From assembly GCF_004104355.1 (NCBI RefSeq), contig NZ_RJLM01000001.1, positions 1,220,711 through 1,284,710 on the forward strand: 64,000 nucleotides of DNA. Direction: 5' to 3'. A model generated the notes under the pieces. It saw nothing but the letters and a program-made list of their open reading frames with translations. It was not told the DNA's origin and made no database searches. Positions within the stretch are counted from its first letter, which is position 1. The number at the start of each line of letters is the position of its first letter. Below are positions 43,430-53,049 of the stretch, in pieces. This DNA is from Photobacterium chitinilyticum (GTDB lineage Bacteria; Pseudomonadota; Gammaproteobacteria; Enterobacterales; Vibrionaceae). Position numbers and translations under genes: made by a program.

Positions 43430-44125
43430 TTACTTCAGAAAGTAGGCTATCTCTTCATCAGTCAGCGGACGGTATTCGCCCGGCTCAAGATCTTCATCTA
43501 GCTCAATGCTGCCAACCTGCTCGCGGTGTAACCCGACAACCTTGTTGCCCACCGCGGCAAACATCCGCTTAACCTGGTGATACTTCCCTTCCGAGATTGT
43601 GATCACGGCTTCGCGCTCATTGAGGATTTCAAGTTTAGCCGGACGTGTAAGATCTTTCTCGCCGCGCAACTGTACCCCTTCGGCAAAAGTCTGAACGGTC
43701 TCTTCCGGTAACGGATCGGCCAACTCGACGTAATACACTTTTTCACACTCATGACGTGGTGAGGTAATACGGTGCGACCATTGGCCATCATCCGTCAACA
43801 ACACTAACCCGGTTGTATCACCATCTAGACGCCCCGCTACATGCAGCTTCTCAGGGCTTACCTCGTCGAACAACACAAACACCGTAGGGTTGTAATCGTC
43901 AACATGGGAGCAAACAAAGCCTTCCGGCTTATTAAGCATGAAGTACCTTGGTCCGCTAAGGCTCAGAGAGCGACCGTTGAACTCTACGTCGCAGTCATCC
44001 GTCACTTTCAATGAACCGTTTTTCACGATCTCGCCGTTCACTTCAATTTGTTTGTTTTTCAATAGCTTACCGGCTTCTTTACGGGTGATACCCAAAGTGG
44101 TACTTAAGAATTTATCAAGCCTCAT
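43430..44125 (-). CDS. rsuA: 16S rRNA pseudouridine(516) synthase
   Basis: 231 residues from the ATG at 44125, preceded by GGAG six bases away; a longer frame to 44146 lacks support. N-terminal S4 RNA-binding domain ([20 protein letters not shown]), then the pseudouridine-synthase core with the catalytic Asp in [20 protein letters not shown] and the ending [20 protein letters not shown]. Whole-length agreement with E. coli RsuA. It makes the single pseudouridine in helix 18 of 16S rRNA. It is divergent from an acetyltransferase gene. Confidence 0.96.
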   Translation of the reverse strand: MRLDKFLSTTLGITRKEAGKLLKNKQIEVNGEIVKNGSLKVTDDCDVEFNGRSLSLSGPRYFMLNKPEGFVCSHVDDYNPTVFVLFDEVSPEKLHVAGRLDGDTTGLVLLTDDGQWSHRITSPRHECEKVYYVELADPLPEETVQTFAEGVQLRGEKDLTRPAKLEILNEREAVITISEGKYHQVKRMFAAVGNKVVGLHREQVGSIELDEDLEPGEYRPLTDEEIAYFLK

Positions 44126-44405
44126 TACTGGCTCCGCATGGTGCAAAAACGCGTATCATACCAATTTTATCGAGACGGACATAGATACACAGGCATGGCA
44201 GACTGCAATCTTTTTATGTCGCTAATTTCCGCAACTGCGAGAATGATCCAGCTTTTCGACCAAACACGAACTAAGCTACAAAAAATAGAACATTTCTGGT
44301 TTTTCGTGGTCTTTAATTATGAACATGTTACACATAGGTTACGTATAAACATACAGTATCATCAGAACGGATTTGATGAAAAAACCTAACAACAAAGGTC
44401 GTACT

Positions 44406-44900
44406 ATGAACATCTCACTTGTTGCGCCAAGTTTGTCATCAACAGACATGCTACTCAAACTCGTTGAGGAGCTATTTGAATACGAAGTTCTCCCTCAGAA
44501 GATCGAACAAACGAGTAAAGCTGTCCACCAGCTGATCAGCAATCCAGAGCTCGGTCAGGCCTGGTTTATAGAAATCGAACAAGAAGGCGAGAAAATGATC
44601 GCCGGCCATATCACCGTTAGCTATAGCTTCAGCCTCGAATATGGCGGACGTATTGGTCTCATTGACCAATTTTACCTCAAGCCCGAATGGCGACAACAAG
44701 GCATCGGGACAGCGTTGATCCCGATGATCGAACGACACGTCACCGAGGCGGGTGTACATGCCTTGTCACTCGAGGTGAACATCGGTAACGCAGGAGCCAG
44801 AAGCTTCTACGAAAAACACGGTTTTGTCCCCCGTCGTCAGTTTTGTATGATGACCAAAGTGATCAAACAAGAAGACATGCCGCTGCACATTGCTTCTTAA
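44406..44900 (+). CDS. GNAT-family N-acetyltransferase
   Basis: 164 residues from the ATG at 44406 (AAAGG 7 bases upstream). The acetyl-CoA-binding motif QGIGTALIPMIE (motif A, R/QxxGxG/A) sits in FYLKPEWRQQGIGTALIPMI, followed by motif B VNIGNAGARSFYEKHGFVPR. Substrate unknown; may acetylate an amine or protein N-terminus. The frame could extend back to a TTG/ATG at 44373-44378, but spacing favours the later start. Promoter region shared with divergent rsuA. Confidence 0.82.
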   Translation: MNISLVAPSLSSTDMLLKLVEELFEYEVLPQKIEQTSKAVHQLISNPELGQAWFIEIEQEGEKMIAGHITVSYSFSLEYGGRIGLIDQFYLKPEWRQQGIGTALIPMIERHVTEAGVHALSLEVNIGNAGARSFYEKHGFVPRRQFCMMTKVIKQEDMPLHIAS

Positions 44901-45102
44901 CAAGAAAGCTTCCTTACGACATAGCTTCGATACAACATGGCTTCTTACGGACTCTACCGATACCGCCCAATCCGGCTCACTTAGCAAGTGGGCCGACAAC
45001 ATTGAGCGCTCTCCCTATCGCCATCTACCGCTGATTTCAGGTACACTCTTAGCCCCGAGAGCAAACTGGCTCATCTTTTGATGTCCATCAGTAGTATTTA
45101 AT

Positions 45103-46845
45103 ATGTATACCCTCCGCCCCTACCAGCAAGACAGCGTTAAAGCGACCATTCACTACTTTCGAAAACACAGTACCCCTGCCGTACTGGCGTTGCCGACCGG
45201 GGCGGGTAAAAGCCTTGTCGTGGCAGAGCTCGCACGCATTGCGCGAGGGCGGGTACTGGTTCTGACTCACGTCAAAGAGCTGGTAGAGCAAAATCACAGT
45301 AAATACGAAAGCTATGGCCTCAAGGCTTCAATTTTTTCGGCTGGATTAGGACGAAAGGAAACTGACCGCCAGGTTGTCTTTGCCTCTGTCCAATCAATGG
45401 TCAATAGCCTCGACCAATTTGCCAATGAGTTTTCCTTACTGGTTATCGATGAGTGCCACCGTGTACCCGATGATGAGAACAGTGCCTACCGAAGAGTGAT
45501 CAGCCACGTGCAGGCGATTAACCCGGGCATCAAGATCCTGGGGTTAACGGCGACCCCTTACCGCCTCGGGATGGGATGGATCTACAAGTACCATACCCGC
45601 GGTCAGGTCCGCACTGAACAGGACCGTTTCTTTCGAGACTGTATCTTTGAGCTGCCAATCCGCTACCTGCTGGATGAAAACTTCCTGACCGAGCCCAAGG
45701 TGATGGATATGGCGGTTATGGGCTATGATTTTTCCAGCCTCACCCCTTCCTCAAACGGTAACTATCGCGAGGCCGATCTCGATAGCGTGATCGAAAAGTC
45801 GTCACGGGCAACCCCGATGATCATTGAGCAGGTCATTGAATATGCAAAAGACCGCCGTGGCATAATGATTTTTGCCTCGACGGTAAATCATGCCCAGGAA
45901 ATCATGGGCTACCTTGCCAATGAAAATGCCGCCTTGGTCATAGGAGATACTCCGCTCGATGAACGGGATCGAATCATCGAGGCGTTCAAGCAGCGGGAGA
46001 TCAAGTATCTGGTCAACGTATCGGTACTCACGACTGGGTTTGATGCACCACATGTGGATCTGATAGCCATCCTGCGCCCGACAGAATCTATCAGCCTCTA
46101 CCAGCAAATTGTTGGTCGTGGCCTACGTTTGTTCAAAGGGAAGAAAGACTGCCTGATTTTGGAATACGCAGGAAACTGCTACGATCTCTACCAGCCGGAA
46201 GTTGGCGAGCCCAAACCAAACAGTGACAGCGAAGTGATCATGGTCCCCTGCCCAGCCTGCGGCTTTAACAATAGCTTCTGGGGCAAACTCGACCCTGAAG
46301 GCTTTCTCATCGAGCACTACGGCCGTCGCTGTCAGGGCTATTTTGAGGATGACGATGGAGAGCGCGAGGAGTGTGGCTACCGATTCAGGGCCAAGTACTG
46401 TGAGGAATGCGGCGCAGACAATGATATCGCCGCCCGACGCTGCCACCAGTGCAATGCTGTCATGGTCGATCCCGACAAAAAGCTCCGCGATGCACTGAAG
46501 CTCAAAGATGCCATGATCATGAAATGCACAGATCTGCGTCTGGAACCCGGCAAGAACAAATTCGGAAAACCCCAGCTCAAAGTCATCTACTCCAGTGACG
46601 AAGAGGCCGAGATCAGTGAAGTCTGGCCGCTGGCGACCAAAACCCAAAAAGATAGCTTTCTGAAAAAATTTATCAATCCGCATCTGGTCGACCGACACCG
46701 TCCGTTTACGGATACAGCCCCGACCAAAGTCGCCAACAACGAACACCGCTTGCGACCGCCGGAGATCATCATAGCCCGCAAAAGCGGTCGCTTCTGGGCT
46801 ATTCGTGACAAACTGTTTGATATAGACCAATATCAAAAGGACTAA
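45103..46845 (+). CDS. radD: RadD (YejH) DEAD/DEAH helicase, DNA repair
   Basis: 580 residues, near the E. coli RadD length (586), and similar throughout: YQQDSVKATIHYFRKHSTPA, Walker A LPTGAGKS, DEAH-type VIDECHRV, motif III GLTATPYRL, motif VI IVGRGLRL. The C-terminal zinc-binding part has four CxxC-type pairs (CPACGFN, CEECGAD, CHQCNA). It works in recombination and double-strand-break repair with SSB. The start at 45103 has no clear ribosome site but matches family N-termini (MYTLRPYQQDSV). Monocistronic. Confidence 0.95.
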   Translation: MYTLRPYQQDSVKATIHYFRKHSTPAVLALPTGAGKSLVVAELARIARGRVLVLTHVKELVEQNHSKYESYGLKASIFSAGLGRKETDRQVVFASVQSMVNSLDQFANEFSLLVIDECHRVPDDENSAYRRVISHVQAINPGIKILGLTATPYRLGMGWIYKYHTRGQVRTEQDRFFRDCIFELPIRYLLDENFLTEPKVMDMAVMGYDFSSLTPSSNGNYREADLDSVIEKSSRATPMIIEQVIEYAKDRRGIMIFASTVNHAQEIMGYLANENAALVIGDTPLDERDRIIEAFKQREIKYLVNVSVLTTGFDAPHVDLIAILRPTESISLYQQIVGRGLRLFKGKKDCLILEYAGNCYDLYQPEVGEPKPNSDSEVIMVPCPACGFNNSFWGKLDPEGFLIEHYGRRCQGYFEDDDGEREECGYRFRAKYCEECGADNDIAARRCHQCNAVMVDPDKKLRDALKLKDAMIMKCTDLRLEPGKNKFGKPQLKVIYSSDEEAEISEVWPLATKTQKDSFLKKFINPHLVDRHRPFTDTAPTKVANNEHRLRPPEIIIARKSGRFWAIRDKLFDIDQYQKD

Positions 46846-47150
46846 CTGCGAGCAAGAAATCAGATTTGCTGACCATTTTGACTCATGCTCTGACAAACAG
46901 TATCAGCCATGAACTCCTCCCCCTCGCCACCATACTCAGCGCACCAAATATATCCCTCACTTACAGTGAGGGATATATGTATAACAAGCAGCATGATAGG
47001 TAATTTTAGAGTGACAATAAACACCACATGGTATTTGCAATCCCAACGAGTAGAGACAGACTACTCAATAATTTCACGTAGGTTATGCCTCTTTTATTCT
47101 TGGTCAAATAAATGCAAGTAACCCGCATATTTTGGGGTGCCAATGTTTAA
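46846..47150. other. 305-bp spacer between radD and the arc cluster
   Basis: Convergent intergenic region. Main feature is a strong hairpin at 46948-46978, listed separately. No gene seen. Confidence 0.4.
46948..46978. terminator. Strong hairpin between radD and arcB
   Basis: Stem ATATATCCCTCAC/GTGAGGGATATAT with a 5-base TTACA loop at 46948-46978, one of the most perfect inverted repeats in the window, but with no T run on either side. It lies about 100 bases after radD and 170 after arcB, so it may be a bidirectional terminator or an RNA stabiliser. Confidence 0.45.
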
Positions 47151-48155
47151 TTAGTCTCCAAGCGTTGCGACCATAATGGCTTTTATTGTGTGCATGCGGT
47201 TTTCTGCTTCATCAAATACAATCGAGTACTCTGATTCAAATACGTCTTCTGTCACTTCCAGGCCTTTCATGTTGTATTTTTCCGCAACTTCTGCACCCAC
47301 AGTGGTTTCATCGTTGTGGAATGCAGGCAAGCAGTGCATGAACTTCACATGAGGGTTACCCGTTGCCTTGATGATATCCATATTAATTTGATAGGGGGTC
47401 ATGAGTTTTACGCGCTCATCCCATGCATCTTTTGATTCTCCCATGGAAACCCAAACGTCGGTGTATAAGAAGTCACAGCCTTTTACTCCTTCTTTCACAT
47501 TTTCCGTTAAAGTGATTTTTGCTCCGGTGTGTTTTGCAATATCTTGACATTGTGCGACCAAATCGGTCTCCGGCCAAAATGCTTTGGGGGCAACCAGACG
47601 AATGTCCATCCCCATTTTCGCTGCACCAACCATCAAGGAGTTACCCATGTTGTTTCGTGCATCACCTAAATATGCAAATGTAATTTGATGTAGCGACTTA
47701 CCACGACTATGTTCTTGCATCGTCAGGAAATCGGCCAATATTTGAGTCGGGTGGAATTCGTCGGTCAAGCCATTCCACACCGGGACACCAGCGTATGCAC
47801 CTAGCTCTTCAACGATTTCCTGGCCAAAACCACGATACTCGATGCCATCATACATACGGCCTAATACACGAGCCGTATCTTTCATCGATTCTTTATGACC
47901 AATCTGTGACCCAGATGGCCCCAGGTAAGAAACCTTTGCCCCCTGATCGTAAGCGGCCACTTCAAATGCACAGCGGGTTCGCGTTGACGATTTTTCAAAA
48001 ATTAATGCAATGTTTTTTCTTGTTAGCCTTGGTTGTTCATAACCTGAGTATTTTGCTTTTTTCAGCTCTGCAGACAATTCTAGAAGATGCTGAATTTCAC
48101 AAGGTGTAAAATCTAAAAGTTTTAGGAAGTTGCGATTGCGAAGATTGAAAGCCAT
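47151..48155 (-). CDS. arcB: Ornithine carbamoyltransferase, probably catabolic
   Basis: 334 residues. Carbamoyl-phosphate loop [13 protein letters not shown], the HPTQ loop in [22 protein letters not shown] (SMG loop) and the catalytic [11 protein letters not shown] are intact. It is the last gene of an arginine deiminase cluster, so I take it as the catabolic enzyme that yields ornithine and carbamoyl phosphate from citrulline; the sequence alone would also fit anabolic ArgF. Start ATG with GAGGATAATCTT; 73 bases separate it from arcC, so co-transcription is likely. Confidence 0.93.
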   Translation of the reverse strand: MAFNLRNRNFLKLLDFTPCEIQHLLELSAELKKAKYSGYEQPRLTRKNIALIFEKSSTRTRCAFEVAAYDQGAKVSYLGPSGSQIGHKESMKDTARVLGRMYDGIEYRGFGQEIVEELGAYAGVPVWNGLTDEFHPTQILADFLTMQEHSRGKSLHQITFAYLGDARNNMGNSLMVGAAKMGMDIRLVAPKAFWPETDLVAQCQDIAKHTGAKITLTENVKEGVKGCDFLYTDVWVSMGESKDAWDERVKLMTPYQINMDIIKATGNPHVKFMHCLPAFHNDETTVGAEVAEKYNMKGLEVTEDVFESEYSIVFDEAENRMHTIKAIMVATLGD

Positions 48156-48228
48156 AAGATTATCCTCATAAGTCTCAATTAACTACCTGCAAATAGCCTT
48201 AGTAGCGACTCAATGAACAGTTGTCATG

Positions 48229-49140
48229 TTATTTAGGGTTAATATTTGTGCCTGCTTCTCCTTTTAGAATACGCAGGCCATCTTCAAGTGCGCCGATCCC
48301 CACTAACTTACCGCCTTGATTGATGAACTCGCAGGAGGCTTCAATTTTAGGCCCCATAGAACCGGCATCAAATTTATATTGAGCTAGCTCTTCGGGGGTA
48401 GTTTTATGCAGTGCTCTCTGGCCTGGTTTTCCCCAGTCTAGATAGACCGCATCCGTATCGGTCAGAATTAGCAAGGCATCGGCTTTGAGTTGCTTTGCCA
48501 AGAAGGCTGCCGACATATCTTTATCTATTACCGCTTCCACCCCGACTAGTTTGCCATTTATGTATTCAACCGGAATGCCTCCGCCTCCAGTACAAATAAC
48601 AAGGTGTTCATGGCCTATCAGGGTATTGATGGCATCATTTTCAATAATGCCGGTTGGCTTCGGACTCGGTACTACACGCCGGAAATATTGGCCGTCAGGC
48701 TTCACTATCCAGTGGTGTTTTTTTGCCAGTTCATGAGCTTCGAAATCATCATAAACTGGCCCAATAGGTTTGCTCGGGTCGGCAAAGGCAGGGTCGTCCG
48801 GGTTGACGCTCATTTGGGTTAACATGCAGGAAATGGGTTGTTCCGGTAATAAATTCTTAAGCTCCTGCATCAGCATGTAGCCGATCATCCCCTGAGTTTC
48901 GGAGACCAGAACATCTAACGGATAAAGCCCGACTTCTTTATAGGCCAGCCCTTGCAAAGCCTGCAGACCAACTTGCGGGCCGTTACCGTGAACGAGTAGA
49001 ACATTATACTCTTTGCCAATTTCAGCAATGGCTTTCGCAGCCTTGGCTATGTTACGACGCTGGATGTCGGCTTCGAGTGGTTCGCCACGACGCAACAGAG
49101 CATTACCGCCTAATGCGACAACAACCGTTTGCCTGGTCAT
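48229..49140 (-). CDS. arcC: Carbamate kinase
   Basis: 303 residues. VVVALGGNALLRRGEP at the N-terminus, LLVHGNGPQVGLQ (phosphate loop), SKPIGPVYDDFEAHELAKKH, VICTGGGGIPV, VIDKDMSAAFLAKQL and LTDTDAVYLDWGKPGQ are the family motifs. It transfers phosphate from carbamoyl phosphate to ADP, the ATP-yielding step of the arginine deiminase pathway. ATG at 49140 has AAGG 8 bases upstream; a GTG 9 bases earlier is too close to that site. A palindrome lies just upstream. Confidence 0.95.
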   Translation of the reverse strand: MTRQTVVVALGGNALLRRGEPLEADIQRRNIAKAAKAIAEIGKEYNVLLVHGNGPQVGLQALQGLAYKEVGLYPLDVLVSETQGMIGYMLMQELKNLLPEQPISCMLTQMSVNPDDPAFADPSKPIGPVYDDFEAHELAKKHHWIVKPDGQYFRRVVPSPKPTGIIENDAINTLIGHEHLVICTGGGGIPVEYINGKLVGVEAVIDKDMSAAFLAKQLKADALLILTDTDAVYLDWGKPGQRALHKTTPEELAQYKFDAGSMGPKIEASCEFINQGGKLVGIGALEDGLRILKGEAGTNINPK

Positions 49141-49169
49141 AGTGTTCACCTTCTTTTAGGTTCATTAAT

Positions 49170-49185
49170 ACTGATTTATATCAGT
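49170..49185 (-). promoter_or_regulatory. FNR-like palindrome upstream of arcC
   Basis: ACTGAT-TTAT-ATCAGT, perfect 6-bp arms with a 4-bp spacer, close to the FNR core TTGAT-N4-ATCAA but with C/G at the outer position. It is 30 bases before the arcC start and fits the oxygen-limited use of the pathway. Confidence 0.45.
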
Positions 49186-49274
49186 GTTATGCCTGATGGT
49201 TCGAACCTGTAAAATAGAGATATTCTACATAACAGCTAAGATCTATCCCGAACTGAGCCCATACAAACGTAAAA

Positions 49275-49297
49275 TTAAGCTGTCATGCGACAGCGTT
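49275..49297 (-). terminator. Hairpin after the YfcC-family carrier gene
   Basis: Stem GCTGTC/GACAGC with a 4-base loop (49279-49294), then TTAATTTTA on the minus strand, about 30 bases after the carrier stop. It is a weak terminator; arcC could be partly uncoupled from arcA. Confidence 0.55.
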
Positions 49298-49323
49298 GTG
49301 GTTTTGGGGCTAGTTGATGAGAT

Positions 49324-50772
49324 TTAAAGCATGGCTCCGATACTTAACATTACCATGATAAAGATTGTCAGGATCAACAGTAGCGGTGCCACCCATTTTA
49401 CCCAGCGGACATAGGGAACACGGGCAATGGCCAAGCCCCCCATAACAACCGCCGAGGTCGGAGTTATCAGGTTGACAATGCCAGATGCAGACTGATAAGC
49501 AGTGACAACCAAATCACGGCTAACGCCGGCAAAATCAGCTAACGGCGACATAATGGGCATTGTCAGAACGGCCAGGCCGGATGAAGATGGCACTAGGAAT
49601 GATAATAAAACTTCCAACCAGTACATAACATTTATGAATACAATGGCTGATAAGCCTGTAACGGCATGTTCTGCTGTGTTGAGAATGGTATCAGTGATCA
49701 TCCCGCGATCCATCACCACCACAATCCCCCTAGCAATACCTATGATTAGGGCAACACCCAATAGGTCTCGAGCCCCCTCGATAAAACTTGTGGTTAGCTC
49801 TTCTTCACTCATACGGGCAACAAGGCCAATAATAATCGTTGCAGCTAAGAACATCGCGGAAATTTCAGCCATCCACCATCCCAATACCGCCACACCGTAG
49901 ATCATTACACCGAAAGCCGCTCCGAAGATAATTAGGATCACTTTTCGAGTGGTAGTCAGTTCCAGTATGTCCTGACCTTCCTTGTTACCCAGAAAGTGCT
50001 CCATGTCTTCTTCGTATTTATCAAAAACGATGGACTTACTGTGGTCGGCACGCACCATCTTGGCATAGCGCATAACGTAGCCCACACAAATAAGCCAGCC
50101 GACCACCAGGATAACTATGCGTAGCCCGATCCCATCGGTAAACGGGATCCCGGCTGCATTAGCAGCGATAACTGTTGCGAATGGATTGATGGTTGACCCC
50201 AGGGTTCCGATACCGGCTCCGAGCAGAATTGTCGCGGCTGCAACAACCGGGTCAAAACGAGCAGCCATCATTACCGGTACCAATAGTGTGTAGAAAGGTA
50301 ATGACTCTTCCGCCATACCATAAATTGTTCCGCCGGCAGCAAACAAAGCCATCAAAATGGGGATCATCCATTCTTCGCGACCTTCGAGGTGAGTCGTGAC
50401 CCGTTCAATGCCGGCATCAATCGCCCCCGTTTTCGCCACCAAGCCAAGAAAACCGCCAATTATCAAAATGAATAGGGATACATCAATCGCTGCGGCTTCA
50501 TAACTTTCGTGATCATACAACCCATCAATAGGCGCCATCAGCACATCAACGATACCTTGTGGGTTGCTGTCAACCTGCTTGTAAGTACCGGTTATTGGGA
50601 TTTCCCGTCCGAGTTCTTCGCTCATCACCCGATCATACTGGCCTGCGGGTACGATCCACGTCAGTAATGCCATCACTGCAATCAAGAAGAAAAGAATGGT
50701 ATAGGCTGAGGGGAATTTAAACCTAGTGAAAAACTTGCCTTTATCATCTTGGTTCGCATTATTCTTATCCAT
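49324..50772 (-). CDS. YfcC-family carrier, probable arginine/ornithine transporter of the arc cluster
   Basis: 482 residues, about twelve helices. The start KFPSAYTILFFLIAVMALLTWIVPAGQYDR, AGGTIYGMAEESLPFYTLLV and TAYQSASGIVNLITPTSAVV are diagnostic of the YfcC/basic amino-acid antiporter family (PF03606). Its place between arcA and arcC suggests it does the job of ArcD, exchanging arginine for ornithine. It differs in family from the classic ArcD (APC type). The ATG at 50772 is preceded by AAGGAAAAGATA; a longer frame is not supported. Confidence 0.88.
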   Translation of the reverse strand: MDKNNANQDDKGKFFTRFKFPSAYTILFFLIAVMALLTWIVPAGQYDRVMSEELGREIPITGTYKQVDSNPQGIVDVLMAPIDGLYDHESYEAAAIDVSLFILIIGGFLGLVAKTGAIDAGIERVTTHLEGREEWMIPILMALFAAGGTIYGMAEESLPFYTLLVPVMMAARFDPVVAAATILLGAGIGTLGSTINPFATVIAANAAGIPFTDGIGLRIVILVVGWLICVGYVMRYAKMVRADHSKSIVFDKYEEDMEHFLGNKEGQDILELTTTRKVILIIFGAAFGVMIYGVAVLGWWMAEISAMFLAATIIIGLVARMSEEELTTSFIEGARDLLGVALIIGIARGIVVVMDRGMITDTILNTAEHAVTGLSAIVFINVMYWLEVLLSFLVPSSSGLAVLTMPIMSPLADFAGVSRDLVVTAYQSASGIVNLITPTSAVVMGGLAIARVPYVRWVKWVAPLLLILTIFIMVMLSIGAML

Positions 50773-50892
50773 TATCTTTTCCTTAACACCGCAAGGTGTC
50801 ATGAAACCCTATACAAGCGATTATTCTGACTCAAAAAATGGTTGTGGCCTTATTGCTTCAATGGAATCCGACAATGTTCTCAACAACACAAA

Positions 50893-52113
50893 CTAAATGT
50901 CATCGCGATACAGTGGGCAGCTCATGCAACGAGCGCCTCCGCGGCCACGCCCCAGCTCATTACCAGGAATGGGCAATACGGTAATACCGGCCTTTTCGTA
51001 TTTCTCATTGGTGTATACGTTACGCTCATAACCAATAACCACACCAGGGCGTACGGCTAATACATTATTAGCATCATTCCACTGTTCGCGTTCGGCTTCA
51101 TAGCTATCACCACCGGTAGTTATGATGTTTAACTGATCCAAGCCTAAAGCCTCTTCAATGACGTGAATGAAATAACCTTTCTCTACAACTTTGACTTCAC
51201 CTGGCTTGCCTGCGGTCAGACTCCAGCATTTGATATCTTTGCGTACCACTTCCGGATACACCGAGAAGGTATCTACATCCATATGAGTCATGACGGTATC
51301 GAGATGCATACACGAGCGGTGTTTAGGAAGTTCCAAGGCAATCACCTGCTCAACTTGCCCATGCTGGAGTAGATTAGCCGCTAAGTTTGTCACCCCCTGC
51401 GGTGTGGTGCGTTCGGACATACCGATCAGTATGTTTCCTTTGCCAATCACAAGTACGTCACCACCTTCAATCGTAGCGTTATCGTAACTTTTCTCTTCGT
51501 CGCCGTAGTATTTGATAAAGTTCTGTCCGGCAAACCGCGGATGCCAGCGATAAATAGCGCGCAGATGGTTGGTTTCCCGTTGGCGTGCTGGTTTTGCCAT
51601 CGGGTTGATTGATACGCCTCCGTAAATCCAGCATGAGGTGTCACGAGTAAACAGATGATTCGGCAACGGTTCGATAATAAAATCACTATCATTGTGCATT
51701 CCCTGCATGATAGAAGTTGATTTAATTGGCAATTGAGAATAGTTCAGTCCACCAATCAGGTTCGAAGCCAACTCGTCAAAAGACAATTCTGATAAGTAGC
51801 TGCGAACGTCATCAGCAAATATTGGCCCTAAACGGTACGGGGAAATCTGGGTGTGCAGTAACCACTCACGAGCTTCAGGCTGAGCCAGGGTTTCTAATAA
51901 CATTTCGTGCAATAGCAACACTTCTACCCCTTCATTGCGAAGGGTATTGGCAAAGACATCATGTTCTTCTCCCGCACGTTCTACAGACAGAACATCATCA
52001 AATAACAGCTCTTGACAGTTAGATGGTGTTAGGTGAGTGAGGGCTCTTTCTGGACGGTGTAAGAGAACACTGTGTAATACTCCAACTTCTGAACCTACAT
52101 AAAACCTGTTCAT
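50893..52113 (-). CDS. arcA: Arginine deiminase
   Basis: 406 residues. The conserved [19 protein letters not shown] start, [34 protein letters not shown] (catalytic His), and the active-site Cys in [12 protein letters not shown] near the C-terminus are all present. It converts arginine to citrulline and ammonia. An ATG three codons upstream (52122) is possible, but its ribosome site is too close. First gene of arcA-carrier-arcC-arcB; palindromes lie upstream. Useful for ATP under low oxygen and for acid tolerance. Confidence 0.95.
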   Translation of the reverse strand: MNRFYVGSEVGVLHSVLLHRPERALTHLTPSNCQELLFDDVLSVERAGEEHDVFANTLRNEGVEVLLLHEMLLETLAQPEAREWLLHTQISPYRLGPIFADDVRSYLSELSFDELASNLIGGLNYSQLPIKSTSIMQGMHNDSDFIIEPLPNHLFTRDTSCWIYGGVSINPMAKPARQRETNHLRAIYRWHPRFAGQNFIKYYGDEEKSYDNATIEGGDVLVIGKGNILIGMSERTTPQGVTNLAANLLQHGQVEQVIALELPKHRSCMHLDTVMTHMDVDTFSVYPEVVRKDIKCWSLTAGKPGEVKVVEKGYFIHVIEEALGLDQLNIITTGGDSYEAEREQWNDANNVLAVRPGVVIGYERNVYTNEKYEKAGITVLPIPGNELGRGRGGARCMSCPLYRDDI

Positions 52114-52214
52114 AACTCGCATCTCTCTTTGCGGTTTGTTTTATATTGTAGGCTCTCGAGGCAATTATACTTATACATTTATCAGTAACGATGGTGTGAG
52201 TTATGACTCGGCGT

Positions 52215-52235
52215 TATTGATATAAATAATCAATA
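52215..52235 (-). promoter_or_regulatory. Palindrome upstream of arcA
   Basis: TATTGAT-ATAAATA-ATCAATA, perfect 7-bp arms with 7-base spacer, about 100 bases before arcA. Half-site TTGAT is that of FNR, but spacing (7) is longer than the usual 4; ArgR or another regulator is possible. Confidence 0.4.
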
Positions 52236-52322
52236 GGCCGTTAACCACGAGGGTTAGCAAAGACCTGAAATGCGTTAACTGCGTCTAATATAGGTATTTA
52301 AAACACTTTTCCCTGATTTATC

Positions 52323-52351
52323 TTGCCGGAAACTTATTCGGATGTTAGTAT
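52323..52351 (+). promoter_or_regulatory. Candidate sigma-70 promoter of rplY
   Basis: TTGCCG (52323-52328), 17-base spacer, TAGTAT (52346-52351); each hexamer matches 4 of 6 consensus positions. Transcription would begin near 52358-52360, placing the leader hairpin in the 5' untranslated region. Confidence 0.45.
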
Positions 52352-52365
52352 CCGCGCTCAATTTA

Positions 52366-52400
52366 GGACATTGAGTAAGGTCGCATTACTCATATTGTCC
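52366..52400 (+). promoter_or_regulatory. rplY leader hairpin, candidate L25 autoregulatory element
   Basis: GGACA/TGTCC outer and TGAGTAA/TTACTCA inner stems, with small internal asymmetry (T versus TAT) and a 7-base loop GGTCGCA, ending 28 bases before the rplY ATG. L25 is known to regulate its own mRNA in E. coli and relatives, so a binding site here is plausible. Confidence 0.55.
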
Positions 52401-52428
52401 GACTTAGTTAACTTAAAGAGTATTTAAG

Positions 52429-52707
52429 ATGAAATTTGAAGCAACAGTACGTACAGACCTAGGTAAAGGTGCGAGCCGCCGTCTACGTCACACAGAGCAT
52501 TTCCCAGCAATCGTTTACGGTGGCGAAGCAGCTCCGATTGCAATCACTCTGAAGCACAGCGATGTTATCAACCAGATGGACAAGCCTGAGTTCTACGAAG
52601 AAATCACTCTAGTGATCGACGGTACAGAAGTTAAGGTTAAGCCACAAGACATCCAGCGTCACGCGTACAAGCCAAAAGTTGAGCACATGGACTTCAAACG
52701 CGTTTAA
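52429..52707 (+). CDS. rplY: 50S ribosomal protein L25, short form
   Basis: 92 residues, the short form that binds 5S rRNA (about 94 in E. coli). [37 protein letters not shown] and [20 protein letters not shown] are typical. No C-terminal CTC/TL5 extension. Strong codon bias (highly expressed). It is preceded by a leader hairpin and followed directly by a terminator, so it is monocistronic. Confidence 0.97.
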   Translation: MKFEATVRTDLGKGASRRLRHTEHFPAIVYGGEAAPIAITLKHSDVINQMDKPEFYEEITLVIDGTEVKVKPQDIQRHAYKPKVEHMDFKRV

Positions 52708-52726
52708 TCGCGGGTTCATACTCTTC

Positions 52727-52757
52727 AAAAAAGCGCCTTCAAGGCGCTTTTTTTTCA
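52727..52757. terminator. Terminator of rplY, shared with DUF1289 gene
   Basis: AAAAGCGCC/GGCGCTTTT around TTCAA at 52730-52752, then T8. It ends rplY and, on the other strand, the convergent DUF1289 gene. Confidence 0.9.
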
Positions 52758-52779
52758 TCTGTTTGTTATGAATCACCTA

Positions 52780-53049
52780 TCAAACATCCTGATCATCAAA
52801 TAATGATTGCTGTGAACTCAACTCTTGCTCAGGCAGCGGCTTCTCCTGATGAGCCTTGTTTCTTCGCATCACCCTTAAATAACGCTGACGACATAAACGT
52901 ATAGTATTGCGTTGTTGATCTGCGGTCATTTTTTGCCAGTTAAAACGCTCGTCCCGGCTTCGCATGCAGCCTTTGCAGTATCCGCGTTCATTAACCTGAC
53001 ACACCCCAATACATGGGCTAGGAATTGAGAAAAAATCAAGTTGCTCCAT
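52780..53049 (-). CDS. DUF1289 protein (small Cys-rich)
   Basis: 89 residues from the ATG at 53049, where GGGAGGGAAGA precedes. The SPCIGVCQVNERGYCKGCMR motif, with four Cys that could bind iron or zinc, followed by a basic helix (RQRYLRVMRRNK), is the DUF1289 signature. Function unknown. The remaining upstream frame (to 53139) is untranslated. Convergent with rplY. Confidence 0.9.
   Translation of the reverse strand: MEQLDFFSIPSPCIGVCQVNERGYCKGCMRSRDERFNWQKMTADQQRNTIRLCRQRYLRVMRRNKAHQEKPLPEQELSSQQSLFDDQDV

Larger units (their letters stand above)
52114..52428. other. 315-bp divergent control region of arcA and rplY
   Basis: Holds both promoters: a palindrome toward arcA, a candidate sigma-70 promoter and leader hairpin of rplY (listed separately), and a short hairpin TAACC/GGTTA near 52243-52257. 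No gene. Confidence 0.5.

Noticed and set aside
46123-46896. 257-codon open frame antisense to radD
   Set aside because: Overlaps the strongly conserved C-terminal part of radD and shows no motifs; an antisense shadow.
49195-49215. GGTTCGAACC-like tRNA T-arm
   Set aside because: No acceptor stem, D-arm or anticodon arm around it.
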